A DNA stretch of 64,000 nt from Paralithodes platypus (taxonomy: Eukaryota > Arthropoda > Malacostraca > Decapoda > Lithodidae), in NCBI GenBank assembly GCA_032716605.1, contig CM064523.1, forward strand, positions 40,207,526-40,271,525, given 5' to 3'. The translations under genes and the position numbers were made by a program. The notes under the pieces are model-generated. The model saw only the letters and a list, made by a program, of their open reading frames with translations, did not search any database and was not told the origin of the DNA. Every line of letters starts with the position of its first letter. The stretch's first letter is position 1. This document shows, piece by piece, positions 1 through 11,753 of this stretch.

Positions 1-1209
1 AGGCCATCTCTGGACTCTCCTTGCCCAACTTGTTCGCGTAGTACGAGAACTTAACTTCTACCTGTGCAGTTGATTTATTTATGTATTAATTGTGATCTAA
101 CCAATCTAGGTCCAGGTTAACATTAGCTGTATTTTTCACTTGTGTTAACCCCTTATTGGGGCGCTCAACTTAACCATTTCACGACCATATGACACAGAGG
201 TTGCCAGATTAGCAATAAGAAATAGAGTTCTCTCACTCTTATAATTACCTCTCCAAAATTAATTTTCTGCCCATAGCTAACTCAAAGATAACTGCAGAGG
301 TTAAAGTAAGTAAATTAAAGGTTTCTAAATACCCATGATGGTAACAAAGGCTTTAAATTATCCCTAATTGACTCAAAATTGCATCAAGAATGTGAGAGGG
401 TTAAGTCGTGCACCAATTTGCAGCAAGTTAGGAGCATTATTAAGGCTTTTAAAGGGTTAAAATCGAGTGCAAATGGCCGGGAGCGCAGTGGGCCAGACAG
501 CCGACTCCCAGGGCTTACCGCCGCCCATTAACTCATGTTCCCTGTGTTCTCGAGAGGCCGGCAGTGTAGCCAGTAGTGAGCATAGCTGGGAAAAATATAC
601 CGATATATGCTAAACTCCCATGTTCGTGGCATCACTGCAAATGAACCACGAGTGCTACGTAGCTCGTTCTGGTCTCATTTTTAAGCTTTTAGCGCCTAGT
701 TTTTTGCTAAATATTATTTATTTTCATGCAGATGCTTGATTTATCATGCAGGAGGGCCTGAATATGCAAAATGAGCCCAAAACACCCCGCTAGACAAGGG
801 TTAAAGAACCAATACTGTACGTAGTACTTAGTGGACACTCACAGATTTTATTCAATTGTGTTATTATTGATTGAGTGTCCAAGTTCGAAGTGGAGTGTGT
901 AACGAGAGCAATTTTCCTTCCTTAAACTTAATCTCAAACTCAGGACAGTGCTTCGTCCATTTTATATAAGAGATCACTCAGTGTATTAGTTCGCCCACTT
1001 TCAATGTAAAAACCCATTCCGTTGAGTTGAATTAATCTTTGTTCAAGGATTTATTTTCCTATATTAGTTCTTGTGAATAATTCGATCAACTACGATATTC
1101 GGTTAATGATATTATTTCACCACCGAAGCTAGGAATTCCGATTGTACATTCCTATAGTCATCAGCCTCTATTTTGGCTAATTATCAAATACTACATAGTT
1201 TTGTGTCTT
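1..1209. other. Unassigned AT-rich intergenic DNA
   Basis: I see no gene here. Short open frames show no recognisable motif. The only structure is a possible TTAA-bounded repeat at 145-804, listed separately. Confidence 0.5.
145..804. mobile_element. Possible TTAA-type MITE (degenerate)
   Basis: The left edge reads TTAACCCCTTATTGGGGCGC and the right edge, read inward on the minus strand, reads TTAACCCTTGTCTAGCGGGG. Both start with TTAACCC and reach a GC-rich block near base 15, as in the better-supported TTAA elements at 14088, 22689 and 38710. No coding capacity is visible. The ends match poorly beyond the first 10 bases, so this is a weak call. Confidence 0.3.
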
Positions 1210-1374
1210 CTATCTATCTATCTATTGCCTAACGCCGTGATCCCCGAAGGGGTCGCCACGAACGAACCGCCCCCATGCACCTCTGTCCCCAGTCAGTCGA
1301 CGCCCCTCCCCCCAACCAGGACCGCCTTCGTTCATGTACTTCCTCACTCCATCCTTCCACCTCTCATTCGGTCA
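1210..1374 (-). mobile_element. 5'-truncated RTE-like LINE, 3' end only
   Basis: This 165-bp segment is almost identical to the 3' end of the LINE at 23741-26088, including the last codons of its ORF and the GATA-repeat tail (TATC on the plus strand). It is flanked by a perfect 10-bp direct repeat, TTTGTGTCTT, at 1200-1209 and 1375-1384. That fits target-primed reverse transcription with extreme 5' truncation. It encodes only the C-terminal end of the polyprotein. Confidence 0.85.
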
Positions 1375-1384
1375 TTTGTGTCTT

Positions 1385-2160
1385 AATAGTATTATATACT
1401 TTATCAACCTGTTTTCGGGTTATCATACGTCGCTACTTTGTTCTGCATCTGTATCTTATTTTATAATTCACTAGCCCTCGTTCCGGCTATTCATCCGTCA
1501 CTACATTGTTCTGTGTCTGATTTATTTACAGTGGTTTGTTAATTTATTCAAACTCACTGCTTCTATAGCTATTATTCCGCTATAACCGTTTCACTATATA
1601 TTTGGTGAATCTGAATTCTTTCTCGAGTGTGATTTTAGCTCATTTACGATTGAAGTTATTTATCATGTGTTGTGTGAGAGATTATTCACATTTATTCTTT
1701 TATGATTAAATTGTAAATTTAATTCCCTTTCCAACAAGAGTAAAGTGAAATTCATATTCCGTGTTGTCGAATTAACGTTGCACTAAATCAAGTATTTACT
1801 TAGCTTGACCGCAGTCCGTTTGACCTTAACCGCACACCGCGGCACCTTTGACCACCGACCTAGCCGGGCAGCCTATTTGTATTTCGAGCCTCGCTTACTG
1901 TGCGTACCTGAGTACCGGTAGATGATCTCAGCTACCCACATTTAATAACTATCATTCCTCTAGTTATACATTTGACCCATTTATGTGTGTATTTTCTATA
2001 ATTGTATATTTCATGTTTGATGCTTTGTAAGTGACATGATAATTCATGAAGGAGTAAAATTTAGTTAACTCTTTCCTAGTCACCTTGTTTAAACATTGGA
2101 CTCACACTCTGTAGTTGAGATCCATGTGATTATGATATGTACCTGTATGCCAATAATAAT
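1385..2160. other. Unassigned intergenic DNA
   Basis: I see no gene or recognisable repeat between the RTE stub and the left LTR of the gypsy element. Confidence 0.5.
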
Positions 2161-4046
2161 TGTTATGTCCTGGGATATATAAACACTGGGCTCTTTCTAT
2201 TGGACTAGGTATGCGGCAGCAAGCAACAACGGAAAACGCTAGATCCACCCCTTATCTATAAACCCAGGCAACAAACCACCCTAAACCGTCAAGAGTCCTG
2301 CCTGGACAACGAGGTATCCTATGACTCGGTTACAGGGTGCACGCACTATAGACTGCTGATATTCAAGCAGGCTATATAAAAGATCACACAATTAAGTTGA
2401 CTTAAAGCTTCAAGGAAAAGATAAATAACGGAATTAAATTGCAAAAACAATTTAATAACAAACTAGAAGAAAGTACATTTAACGTTACGTTAATTAATAC
2501 AACTAATCACCCCTGCGTGAAAGAAGGTGAAAGCAAACAGTCCTCAAAACATCGTACAGGTAGACAAGATGCGGGTTTCTAAACTGCATGCGGCTACTGT
2601 AGGATCTGATGCTTAGCAAAGAAAGTACGTTACGGATTTAGAGAACTCTTAACTCATAAGCAGGAATAAATACTAGTGATAGGCCATACAGTGTATAATG
2701 GCATAGGTATAATTAAATAAAGGCAGCAACTCGCAACATAACCACATACAGGTGTGCTTCTCACTCTTAGTCAGGCAAGCCTGCTCGGACAGAGTCTCTA
2801 AGCCACACCCTGACTCACAATGCTCACAAAAATGGTAAACTGTTGCACATTAACAAGCATACAGAGATGATAAACCCCTAGCTGTTAATCTGCCAGGTGG
2901 CAGAGGTCTAGCCGGAAGGATATAGGCTTCGGATACCCGGGCTGAGCCACCTGCTCTAGCCTAGGGACGTTCCCAAGTCTGTGCGCCATATTACTCTAAT
3001 TGAAAGGGTGCTCTCTTGAGAGACTCAGATCGCAAGTATCTGACTCTCTCCTGGCGACCCTAAAACAAAAGCAAGACGTGCTAGCGCAGTGCTGAGTGGA
3101 CTAGGCAAGGGCCCTCACACAACACAACACTAGACACACAGACAAGAAAATGCCCCCAGACTCCCACGGGTATCCTAGTAAAGTCGTGCGGGTCCACGGG
3201 ACTCGCACCAGCAGACTTTACTTAAAGGATCGCAAAAAGCCTCCCCTCCAGTCTAGCCCCTGCTAACCTGACACAAGAACACACTAGCAAGCATTAAACC
3301 ACCAAATATGAGACAACAAAAAAGCTTCCTAGGTCTCATTAACAATTACATCTCTGCATAAGGCCCAAAATCCTATCTAGTTATCTGAGAGCTCGTCGTT
3401 AATACAATAATAGATATAAGGTCTATCAAGGGGATGGGATAATTAAATAGATTGGTGAAGTAGTGGAAAGAAGGTATACAAAGTAAGAGAGAAAGTTTCT
3501 AAGTGGGATTGAGAGGGATAGATATCAAGGGGGTCCAAAGGGTACGACAGTGAGGTGAGCTCTGAGTCTTGAATCTGTCTGGACCCCGCCCTAGGCATGC
3601 AGAATACATCCCATGCTTGGCAACACTCAACACAGTTGACGGGTCAAAATCCTCTACCCCGTGCGTGAGTCGAAACTAAGCCTAACGTTGCAATTAAATG
3701 CATATGGCAACGCGTCAGGCTCGTCCCAAGCTGGCAAGCGAAGCAACGTCCCAAGCCGGTCTCTCTCTCCCGCTCGTCTCCTCCCGCCCTCACTAGACTT
3801 ACATCTTATATATTATAATGAAACAATCAACTATCGAGAATAAAATATACTAAGATGCGTTGGTTAAGAATAAGGGCAGCTACAAGCTGTGAAACAACAT
3901 AAGAATATCCCAGACATTAGTTACAATGTCGTAGGATATATATTAAGGAAAAGCCGGCCGGCCGGCTGCCAGCAGCCGGTTTCTAAACGGCTGGGCAGCC
4001 GACGTGCGCGCATGCCCACACGTGGCTACTATGCAGAAGCGTCACA
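2161..4046 (-). repeat. 3' LTR of the Gmr1-type element
   Basis: This 1,886-bp repeat reads TGTGACGC... to ...CATAACA on the minus strand, the canonical TG...CA ends. By eye I count roughly 35-40 substitutions plus a few small indels against the other LTR, about 2 percent divergence. That means a fairly young insertion despite its broken ORFs. LTRs near 1.9 kb are long for Ty3/gypsy. Confidence 0.92.
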
Positions 4047-4057
4047 CCTCCCCCAAG
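4047..4057 (-). promoter_or_regulatory. Polypurine tract
   Basis: Directly internal to the 3' LTR, the minus strand reads CTTGGGGGAGG, a purine run abutting the LTR. This is the usual primer for plus-strand DNA synthesis and confirms the element's orientation. The 310 bp from here to the RNase H stop show no gene. Confidence 0.75.
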
Positions 4058-4366
4058 ATATAAGACCCTTGACTAAGTTCTTCATATCTAACAGAAAGCT
4101 TCTCATAGTACCACACACTGTTGCGACACAAGGCACTATATATAAAAAAAATACTGTTGCGCTCCACCGAGCAAGTTCAACTAACTTAGCGACAATAAGC
4201 GAAAACATTCAACTGAGATACTGCTACAACATCTTATACAAAATTCTACACGTTATAAAAATAAAGAGTTTTTATAAGGTTTTTGCTTTTTTAATTTGTT
4301 TTTTTCCGGCTGAACTACAGTGACAGCCTATTTTCCTCCACACTCAACCCTCAATCCTGTGGCAGT

Positions 4367-4828
4367 CTAACCAACATCATCCACCCTTGATAGACAATCC
4401 ACTATCACGTTATCAGAACCGGCAATATGGCGTATGTCCAGATTATACTCCTGAAGCATGAGTGACCACCTGGTCAGCCACATATTCCGGTTATGAAACT
4501 GATTCAAGAATTTCAGAGGGTGATGATCGGTATAAACCACTACGACTGGTCCGAAAGCAGGAACATATACATCGAAGTGCCTGAGCGCCAGCACTATCGC
4601 CAGGAGTTCTTTTTCAATTACAGAGTAATTCCTTTGTGCACTATTGAAATTTTTACTGTAAAAACTCACTGGATGTTCGATACCTTCATCATCTGTCTGT
4701 AACAAGACAGCCCCAGCCCCTACACCACTGGCATCAGTCGCCAGCTGAAAAGGTCTGCTGAAGTCCGGGGCCCTGAGTATGGGGTGGGTACATAACAGGT
4801 GTTTCACCAAGGAAAACGCCTCTGCCAC
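4367..4828 (-). pseudogene. RNase H domain of pol
   Basis: The 153-residue frame is the RNase H domain that degrades the RNA strand of the RNA:DNA hybrid. The four acidic positions are visible: D in QLATDASGVG, E in VIEKELLAI, D in VVYTDHHPLKF and D in IAGSDNVIVDCLSR. It ends pol and is followed only by the polypurine tract and LTR, so integrase does not follow RNase H as it does in ordinary gypsy elements. It is in a different frame from the RT segment upstream; the frame change falls near 4830, just after the RT connection region. Confidence 0.9.
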
Positions 4829-5414
4829 ACTCAGGAGACCACCGGAACTTCTTGTCCTTAGATAATAAGTCGGTTAAAGGTGCAAGTACAGTCGAATAGC
4901 CTTTGATGAAGCGACGATAATAGCCTATCATACCTAGAAACCGCATGATTTGTTTCTTAGTCATAGGCTGGGGAAACTGATCGATGGCTTTGATCTTTGT
5001 CTGTGGAGGGCACACCTGACCCATCCCCACCTCGAACCCCAGGTACAAAACTGTGGCTTTGACAAAATCGCACTTACCCAGGTTTACCACCAAACCTGCT
5101 TCATTCAGTTTATTAAAAAGCTGTCCGATGTGAGCACAATGACTGTTAAAATCATCGTCGTATATTATGACATCATCTAGGTACACCGTACAGTTGGGAA
5201 TGTCGGCTACAATGTCGTTCATTAATTTCTGAAACGTTGCAGGGGCATTTTTCAGCCCGTATGGCATAACATGGCAACGATATGTGGCACCGTCCACCAC
5301 AAACCCACACACCTCTCGCGCTCGCTCAGACAAGGGCACTTGCCAATAACCCTTAACAAGGTCTATCTTAGTGAGGAACTTGGCTTTTCCTATCTTATCC
5401 ACACTGTCGTCCAC
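4734..5414 (-). pseudogene. Reverse transcriptase, main part
   Basis: This frame holds the RT palm and fingers. Visible motifs are TKIDLVKGYWQ, the MPYGLKNAPATFQ box and the catalytic YLDD in TVYLDDVIIY, then the GFEV and RFLGMIGYYRRFI blocks of the thumb and connection. It is in the same frame as the segment ending at 5427 and is separated from it by one TAA stop (5427-5429). RT and the integrase-bearing segment were therefore one ORF. The first codon of the open stretch is GTG, so it is not a true start. Confidence 0.9.
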
Positions 5415-5426
5415 ACGAGGGAGAGG

Positions 5427-6857
5427 TTAGGCATTTGTGGGGGTTAAACCATTCAACCTGCGGAAATCTATACAAAACCGCACCTTGCCATCTGGTTTGG
5501 GCTGCAGTATGACTGGGGAAGTCCACCTTACTGCACCCTCAGAAATCAGCCCACGTTTCAGCATATAATCCAGCTCTTCCCTGAGTGCTGGTAATTGAAT
5601 AGGGGGAACACGGTATGGCACTGATTTAAAGGGCGGGTGGTCCCCAACATCGACATCGTGCACCGCTTGAGTAGTGAGGCCAGGATGCTCCGCGAAAACA
5701 GCTGGGTTTGAATCAAACAAGTGCTGCACAGCTACACGCTGTTGCTCAGGCAGGTGCAATATCAACTTGTGAGCCACTTGTCTAGAATTCCCCGCCCACT
5801 GATCCGCGGAAACATAACAATCCCAATTATCCTCCCCCGCAGCTTGACTGTCCCTTCCTCCTTCTCCACCACGATCGCTGCAGATCAACACCGGGACAGT
5901 GAGAGGCTCGGAGGGGCGCCTCACATACTCTTTCATCAGATTTACATGGCAAAGTTGGTTCTTTTTCTTACGATCAGGAGTAGCTACTAAATAGTCGAGA
6001 TCAGAAACCTTCCTTACAACCCGATACGGACCAGAATACTTGGCAGACAAGGGGTGTCCCACCAGAGGCAGTAGTATCAGTACCTCCTGATCTACTTCAA
6101 ACTCCCTCAGCTTCACCTTCTGGTCGTATCCGTCCTTCATCTGAGCTTGTGAACTCTTAAGGTTCCGACCTGCTACCTCCAAGCTCTTTAGCATTCTCTC
6201 ACGGCTTTCAACTACATACTTTAGAAGCGAGCATGGCTTTGTGACTCCCTCCCAGATCACCTTGACTATGTGGAGGGGCCCCCTGACCCTGTGTCCAAAA
6301 ACCAACTCGTTCGGGCTAAATCCCAAGCTCTCCCCAGGTACTTCTCTCGCAGCAAATAAAACGTATGGGAGACCTAGATCCCAGTCCTTCCCATTTTCCA
6401 TGCAATAACACCGCAACATACTCTTGAGAGTCGAGTGCCACCTTTCCAAAACTCCCTGACTCTCGGGATGGTAGGCAAATGACACCACAGACACTATCCC
6501 ATGTTGCTGCATGGTCTGCTTAAACAGAGCAGAAGTAAAATTGGATCCCTGATCAGACTGGATCTCCTGAGGGTAGCCATAACGAGAGAAATAGACAAGT
6601 AGGTTTTTGACAAAAGTCTTAGCCATCCCGTTGCGCATGGGGTAAGCATCTGGATACTGTGTTGCTACATCCATTACAGTTAGTAAAAATTTATTGCCGG
6701 CACTAGTGGGGGGCAATGGGCCAACCATATCGATAACTACTTTGCTGAAGGGCGGCCCAATGACAGGGATGGGTTGTAACGGGGCTCTCGGGATGACCTG
6801 ATTGGGTTTCCCAACCACTTGACAAGTGTGACACTGTGACACCCATTGACACGACAC
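5427..6857 (-). pseudogene. Integrase core fused to start of reverse transcriptase
   Basis: The N-terminal part is integrase: the CHTC half of the HHCC finger, then the catalytic triad as D in VVIDMVGPLP, D in QSDQGSNFTS and E in GVLERWHSTLK. A C-terminal integrase region follows (HVNLMKEYV). After an acidic linker the same frame enters RT through the VPYRVPP and FCIDFRRLN motifs and stops at 5427. This continuous frame is direct evidence that integrase precedes RT in this element. Upstream the frame changes near 6860-6875 from the segment carrying the first half of the zinc finger. Confidence 0.92.
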
Positions 6858-6873
6858 TCGCCTTTAACCCCGG

Positions 6874-7350
6874 CTACCAGAAAAGCTTGCTCAGAGCTGC
6901 CTCCGTCTTACGTGCCCCCAGGTGCCCTGCCAAAGGCACATCATGAGCTAATCTCAATAAGCTCTCACGGCACACCCTCGGTACTACTAACTGGTCCACT
7001 AATCCTGACCCGCCATCCCACTTTTTCTTGGGATCCTGATGTCTCCGATACAAGATCCCCTCGGACAAGAAAAAATCACCAGGCTGCACATCCCCATTGC
7101 TCTCCAGTTCGACAGCACCATTACCACACGCCCTGACTTCAGGATCTTTCAGCAGCAAGGAAAATATATCAGCAGGTGCGAGGTTATCCAAGTTCATCTT
7201 AAATAATTTATTTCCACCTCCAATGTCCCGCTGAGCCATCCTTTCCTCACGCTGCGCATAACGATGCTGTCGCAGAGTCTCTTCCTGCTCTGCACCTGCA
7301 CTAGCGGTGACAGGCCCCGGGGCCTCTCCAGACTCTAACATAGGTGCCAA
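6874..7350 (-). pseudogene. Integrase N-terminal zinc-binding segment of pol
   Basis: The end of this frame carries the histidine half of the integrase HHCC finger (HDVPLAGHLGARKT). The earlier part is a charged linker after protease. It is in the same frame as the protease ORF, separated by a single TAA at 7354-7356. The apparent start is TTG, so this is not an independent gene. A frameshift near 6870 separates it from the CHTC half of the finger. Confidence 0.85.
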
Positions 7351-7353
7351 TAA

Positions 7354-7821
7354 TTAGTCACCAAGAAACACTGCCGGCTCAAAACTCTCCAATTGACCAA
7401 CATTTCCCGTTTTCTTGTGACCTTTCCTCCGCGGTTTGATAGACTGAGGTGGTGGCTGCAAGGCTCCGGATATCTGAGAACGCGTCACAACACACGCCAT
7501 GGTTTGTACGCTACACTTCTCAACCCCCTCCTGTTCCTCCCTACTAGCGTCGGCCACCTTCTCGGCAACGACCAAGGGTGAAACCTTAGAAGCAGGCACC
7601 GCAAAGTCGTTGCCGAGGAGGAGGTCGACGCCCCCAACAGGCAAGTTCTCTACAATTCCTACATCCAGCTCCTTCGCCACACCACCCACCTCTAGCTCCA
7701 TCCGCACCAGCGGGTAGGACTTCGTAGCATTGATCCCCTGAACTACCACCACCCGAGCAGCGTTAATCGGCCTACCAGTAAAGTTCTTTAACAAGGTCTG
7801 AGAAGCCCCCGTATCACGCAA
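7354..7821 (-). pseudogene. Retropepsin-like aspartic protease
   Basis: The frame begins close to the active-site motif DTGAS and includes the LLLGNDFA motif typical of gypsy proteases about 70 residues later. The enzyme would process the Gag-Pol polyprotein. It lies in a different frame from the gag end at 7854, with a stop at 7834-7836 just upstream in its own frame. Whether a programmed frameshift once joined gag and pol cannot be told from this copy. Confidence 0.85.
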
Positions 7822-7853
7822 TAGCTTAACTCCTCACCTTTCGCCAGCCCACC

Positions 7854-8519
7854 TCACAAAACCATGCCCTCTATGACCCCCAAGACGTCGCGGACAGGGT
7901 TCGAGCCTTCCGGACTCTTGAACACAGGCTGTGTCCCACCCCCTGACGAACTACCCTTGGCAAACTCAGAAGATATAGACGACACCCCTATGCTGCGGAC
8001 CAATGACACAACCTTGTTTGGTGGCTTGTTCGGACAAACATTTGCAAAGTGACCCTCCTTGTGACATGCAAAACACTCTTTACTCTTTGGTTTCCCATGG
8101 GAGTGGGAGGTACCATTAGACTTCTTATACGGGACGGTATTTGGTTTATGTTCAGTTTTATTGTCAGTGCTAGATGGTTTTGTGTATTTATGTGTATCAA
8201 AATTCTTGGGAGGGGGAGGGGTACGATCCTTTGCACCCGACTCACTCCTAGCTGCTGCTTCGCACCCTCGAATTAATGACAGTCGGCGGTCAGCCATTTC
8301 TGCTGCCTCCTGGAGAGTTCTAGGATTTTTGTCCTTTATATTTAATGTTAAGTTCCCGCCTGTGCACTTAAAGAACTGCTCCAAGAGAACCAGCTCACTC
8401 AACTCCTTAAAAGTAGCTGCCCTCTCAGAACGCAGCCAATGTCGTAGTGCATCAGACAAGTCCCGGGCGTGTTCTAGGAAGGTACTATCCTTGCCCTTAG
8501 TAACACCCCGAAACTTCAA
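7854..8519 (-). pseudogene. Gag C-terminal half with CCHC zinc knuckle
   Basis: The first 100 residues continue the capsid region, with motifs like those of the vertebrate SCAN domain (RHWLRSERAATFKELSELV, then LLEQFF). A basic low-complexity linker and one zinc knuckle follow, CFACHKEGHFANVCP (C-x2-C-x4-H-x4-C), which binds RNA in nucleocapsid. The SCAN domain is reported to descend from the capsid of Gmr1-like gypsy elements, which agrees with the pol order here. The frame joins the upstream gag frame only through a one-base frameshift near 8545. Confidence 0.85.
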
Positions 8520-8541
8520 GCGGTAAGTTAATGGTTGTAAC

Positions 8542-9459
8542 TCATAGGCCTTGTAGCACAGCCTTCTTTAGCTCATCATAAACTACACAGGACTCTAAAG
8601 GTAGTGCATCATACGCTTTTAGCCCCTTTCCTAGGAGTCTTGATGAAACTAATGCTGCCCACTTTTCCTGAGGCCACTGGTGTTCCTGACACTTCTTCTC
8701 AAATCGCATAAAAAACTCAGCCACACATAATTCATCGAACACAGGAACTAGTTTAAGCAGGTGAGACAATGATTGGTCCCGATGTCTGTTACCTCCCCCA
8801 ATATTTCGCCCTGTTACCTCCACTCGAGATCTCTCCAGCTCCCTGTCAGCCCGATACCTAGTAGACTCTGCCTGCAGTTCAGCCTTTCGTATAGCAACCT
8901 CAGCCTGAGCTCTAGCAACCTCAGCCTGCACACTAACCTGTCTTTCGGCGGCCTCAACCTGAGCTCTAGCCTGTCTTTCGGCGGCCTCAACCTGGGCCAT
9001 CTCAAGCCGAAACAACAAATCTGGAGTCAACCCTTGAGGAGGGGATGGTGCATTTAATGGAGAGGGTCCCTGTGATTGAATTCCACGCTGCCATTGACCA
9101 TCAACTTGGGGGTATGTACTAAATTCAGGCACCCTGACGTTTGATATGGGGGTAGAGTGGAGGGGGGGCTGGGGACCGGGGCCCCCAGTCGCCTCTCCAC
9201 CCAGGTTTCTCCCTTCTAAACCCAATATCAAAGTCCTCAGCTGATCTTTCCTCATGCCACTTAAACCCTGGTGACCCTGAAGACCTGCCACACACTTTAG
9301 GCCATACTTATTCAGCTTCAACACCCTGGCAGCGGTAAGGGGCACCTCTAAAAATTTTCTAGCACCCTCCTCGCTATCGACTAGCCACTCCACAGGTCTT
9401 TCTCCCTCCGATCCCGTATCGTGACCTGACCCATCACTGTGTTCTGATGTATTAGACAT
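8542..9459 (-). pseudogene. Gag N-terminal part
   Basis: It starts with an ATG at 9459, about 220 bp inside the 5' LTR. After a 50-residue acidic head and a proline/glycine-rich stretch there is a coiled-coil segment with an internal duplication (AQVEAAERQ twice) and many A/E/R heptads. The capsid-like start follows (VAEFFMRFEKKC, then WPQEKWAALVS), the typical N-terminal half of a SCAN-like capsid. A frameshift near 8545 breaks it from the C-terminal half. Confidence 0.85.
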
Positions 9460-9656
9460 GTTTGTGTACTGCAGTAATTATCACGGTTATAGAATGTGCC
9501 TTATCTCCTATGCAAGTATATATTATACTAATGTTATTTAAAGTCTGTAATGTGTTATATTGGTTGCTCCAAAAAAAAAAACTCTATGTGCACTGTATTC
9601 CTCTAATCATAAGGAATCTCAAAACAAATGACCACTATATTCCTCTGTTCAGTAAA

Positions 9657-9674
9657 TCCTATGCAAGGTCGCCA
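9657..9674 (-). promoter_or_regulatory. Primer binding site candidate
   Basis: Two bases inside the 5' LTR the minus strand reads TGGCGACCTTGC. TGG at this position is standard for a tRNA 3' CCA match. I do not assign the tRNA; the first eight bases resemble binding sites used by some insect gypsy elements. Confidence 0.65.
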
Positions 9675-9676
9675 TT

Positions 9677-11569
9677 TGTTATGTCCTGGGATATATAAAC
9701 ACTGGGCTCTTTCTATTGGACTAGGTATGCGGCAACAAGCAACAACGGAAAACGCTAGATCCAACCCTTATCTATAAACCCAGGCAACAAACCACCCTAA
9801 ACCGTCAAGAGTCCTGCCTGGACAACGAGGTATCCTATGACTCGGTTACAGGGTGCACGCACTATAGACTGCTGATATTCAAGCAGGCTATATAAAAGAT
9901 CACACAATTAAGTTGACTTAAAGCTTCAAGGAAAAGATAGATAACGGAATTAAATTGCAGAAACAATTTAATAACAAACTAGAAGAAAGTACATTTAACG
10001 TTACGTTAATTAATACAACTAATCACCCCTGCATGAAAGAAGGTGAAAGCAAACAGTCCTCAAAACATCGTACAGGTAGACAAGATGTGGGTTTCTAAAC
10101 TGCATGCGGCTACTGTAGGATCTGATGCTTAGCAAAGAAAGTACGTTACGGATTTAGAGAACTCTTAACTCATAAGCAGGAATAAATACTAGTGATAGGC
10201 CATACAGTGTATAATGGCATAGGTATAATTAAATAAAGGCAGCAACTCGCAACATAACCACATACAGGTGTGCTTCTCACTCTTAGTCAGGCAAGCCTGC
10301 TCGGACAGAGTCTCTAAGCCCCACCCTGACTCACAATGCTCACAAAAACGGTAAACTGTGGCACAATAACAAGCATACAGAGATGATAAACCCCTAGCTG
10401 TTAATCTGCCAGGTGGCAGAGGTCTAACCGAAGGATATAGGCTTCGGATATCCGGGCTGAGCCACCTGCTCTAGCCTAGGGACGTTCCCAAGTCTGTGCG
10501 CCAAATTACTCTAATTGAAAGGGTGCTCTCTTGAGAGACTCAGATCGCAAGTATCTGACTCTCTCCTGGCGACCCTAAAACAAAAGCAAGACGTGCTAGC
10601 GCAGTGCTGAGTGGACTAGGCAAGGGCCCTCACACAACACAACACTAGACACACAGGGACACAGACAAGAAAATGCCCCCAGACTCCCACGGGTATCCTA
10701 GTAAAGTCGTGCGGGTCCACGGGACTCGCACCAGCAGACTTTACTTAAAGGATCGCAAAAAGCCTCCCCTCCGGTCTAGCCCCTGCTAACCTGACACAAG
10801 AACACACTAGCAAGCATGAAACCACCAAATATGAGACTACAAAAAAGCTTCCTAGGTCTCATTAACAATTACATCTCTGCATAAGGCCCAAAATCCTATC
10901 TAGTTATCTGAGAGCTCGTCGTTAATACAATAATAGATATAAGGTCTATCAAGGGGATGGGATAATTAAATAGATTGGTGAAATAGTGGAAAGAAGGTAT
11001 ACAAAGTAAGAGAGAATGTTTCTAAGTGGGGTTGAGAGGGACAGATATCAAGGGGGTCCGAAGGGTATGACAGTGAGGTGAGCTCTGAGTCTTGAATCTG
11101 TCTGGACCCTGCCCTAGTCATGCAGAATACATCCCATGCTTGGCAACACTCAACACAGTTGCCGGGTCAAAATCCTCTACCCCGTGCGTGAGTCGAAACT
11201 AAGCCTAACGTTGCAATCAAATGCATATGGCAATGCTTCAGGCTCGTCCCAAGCTGGCAAGAGAAGCAACGTCCCAAGCCGGTCTCTCTCTCCCGCTCGT
11301 CTCCTCCCGCCCTCACTAGACTTACATCTTATATATTATAATGAAACAATCAACTATCGAGAATAAAATATACTAAGATGCGTTGGTTAAGAATAAGGGC
11401 AGCTACAAGCTGTGAAACAACATAAGAATATCCCAGACATTAGTTACAATGTCGTAGGATATATACTAAGGAAAAGCCGGCCGGCCGGCTTCCACCAGCC
11501 GGTTTCTAAACGGCTGGGCAGCCGACGCGCGCACATGCCCGCACGTGGCTACTATGCAGAAGCGTCACA
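9677..11569 (-). repeat. 5' LTR of the Gmr1-type element
   Basis: This 1,893-bp copy aligns over its whole length with 2161-4046. Its main length difference is an 8-bp duplication within ACACAGGGACACAG near 10650. It should contain the promoter for the minus-strand transcript. Open frames inside it are not genes. Confidence 0.92.
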
Positions 11570-11753
11570 TAAAAAACTAGTGTAGTTATACTGTGTGTTT
11601 ACTGTGTTTATAGTGTGATTGAGTAACCCAGAGAGACCATTATTAAGGGCTAGATGTGTTCCTGTCGGGCAGGATTTTGTTCTAAGCATTCTAAAGAAGA
11701 AGCTTTATAGAACGAATATATAAGCGAGTTGGATTACAACCTCGCATAACATG

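Larger units (their letters stand above)
2161..11569 (-). mobile_element. Ty3/gypsy LTR retrotransposon, Gmr1-type domain order, decayed
   Basis: Two long direct repeats (2161-4046 and 9677-11569) flank about 5.6 kb of internal sequence read on the minus strand. In 5'-to-3' order the internal part encodes gag with a CCHC knuckle, aspartic protease, integrase, reverse transcriptase and RNase H. Integrase before reverse transcriptase is a Ty1/copia-like order, known among Ty3/gypsy elements from the Gmr1 group. A candidate primer binding site and polypurine tract sit where expected. The copy is dead: I see frameshifts in gag, integrase and between RT and RNase H, and single stops after protease and in RT. 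Flanking bases (AATAAT left, TAAAAA right) give no convincing target duplication. Confidence 0.92.

Noticed and set aside
2155..11575. Target duplication of the gypsy element
   Set aside because: Flanks AATAAT and TAAAAA are not the same, so I do not report a duplication although the LTR ends are clear.
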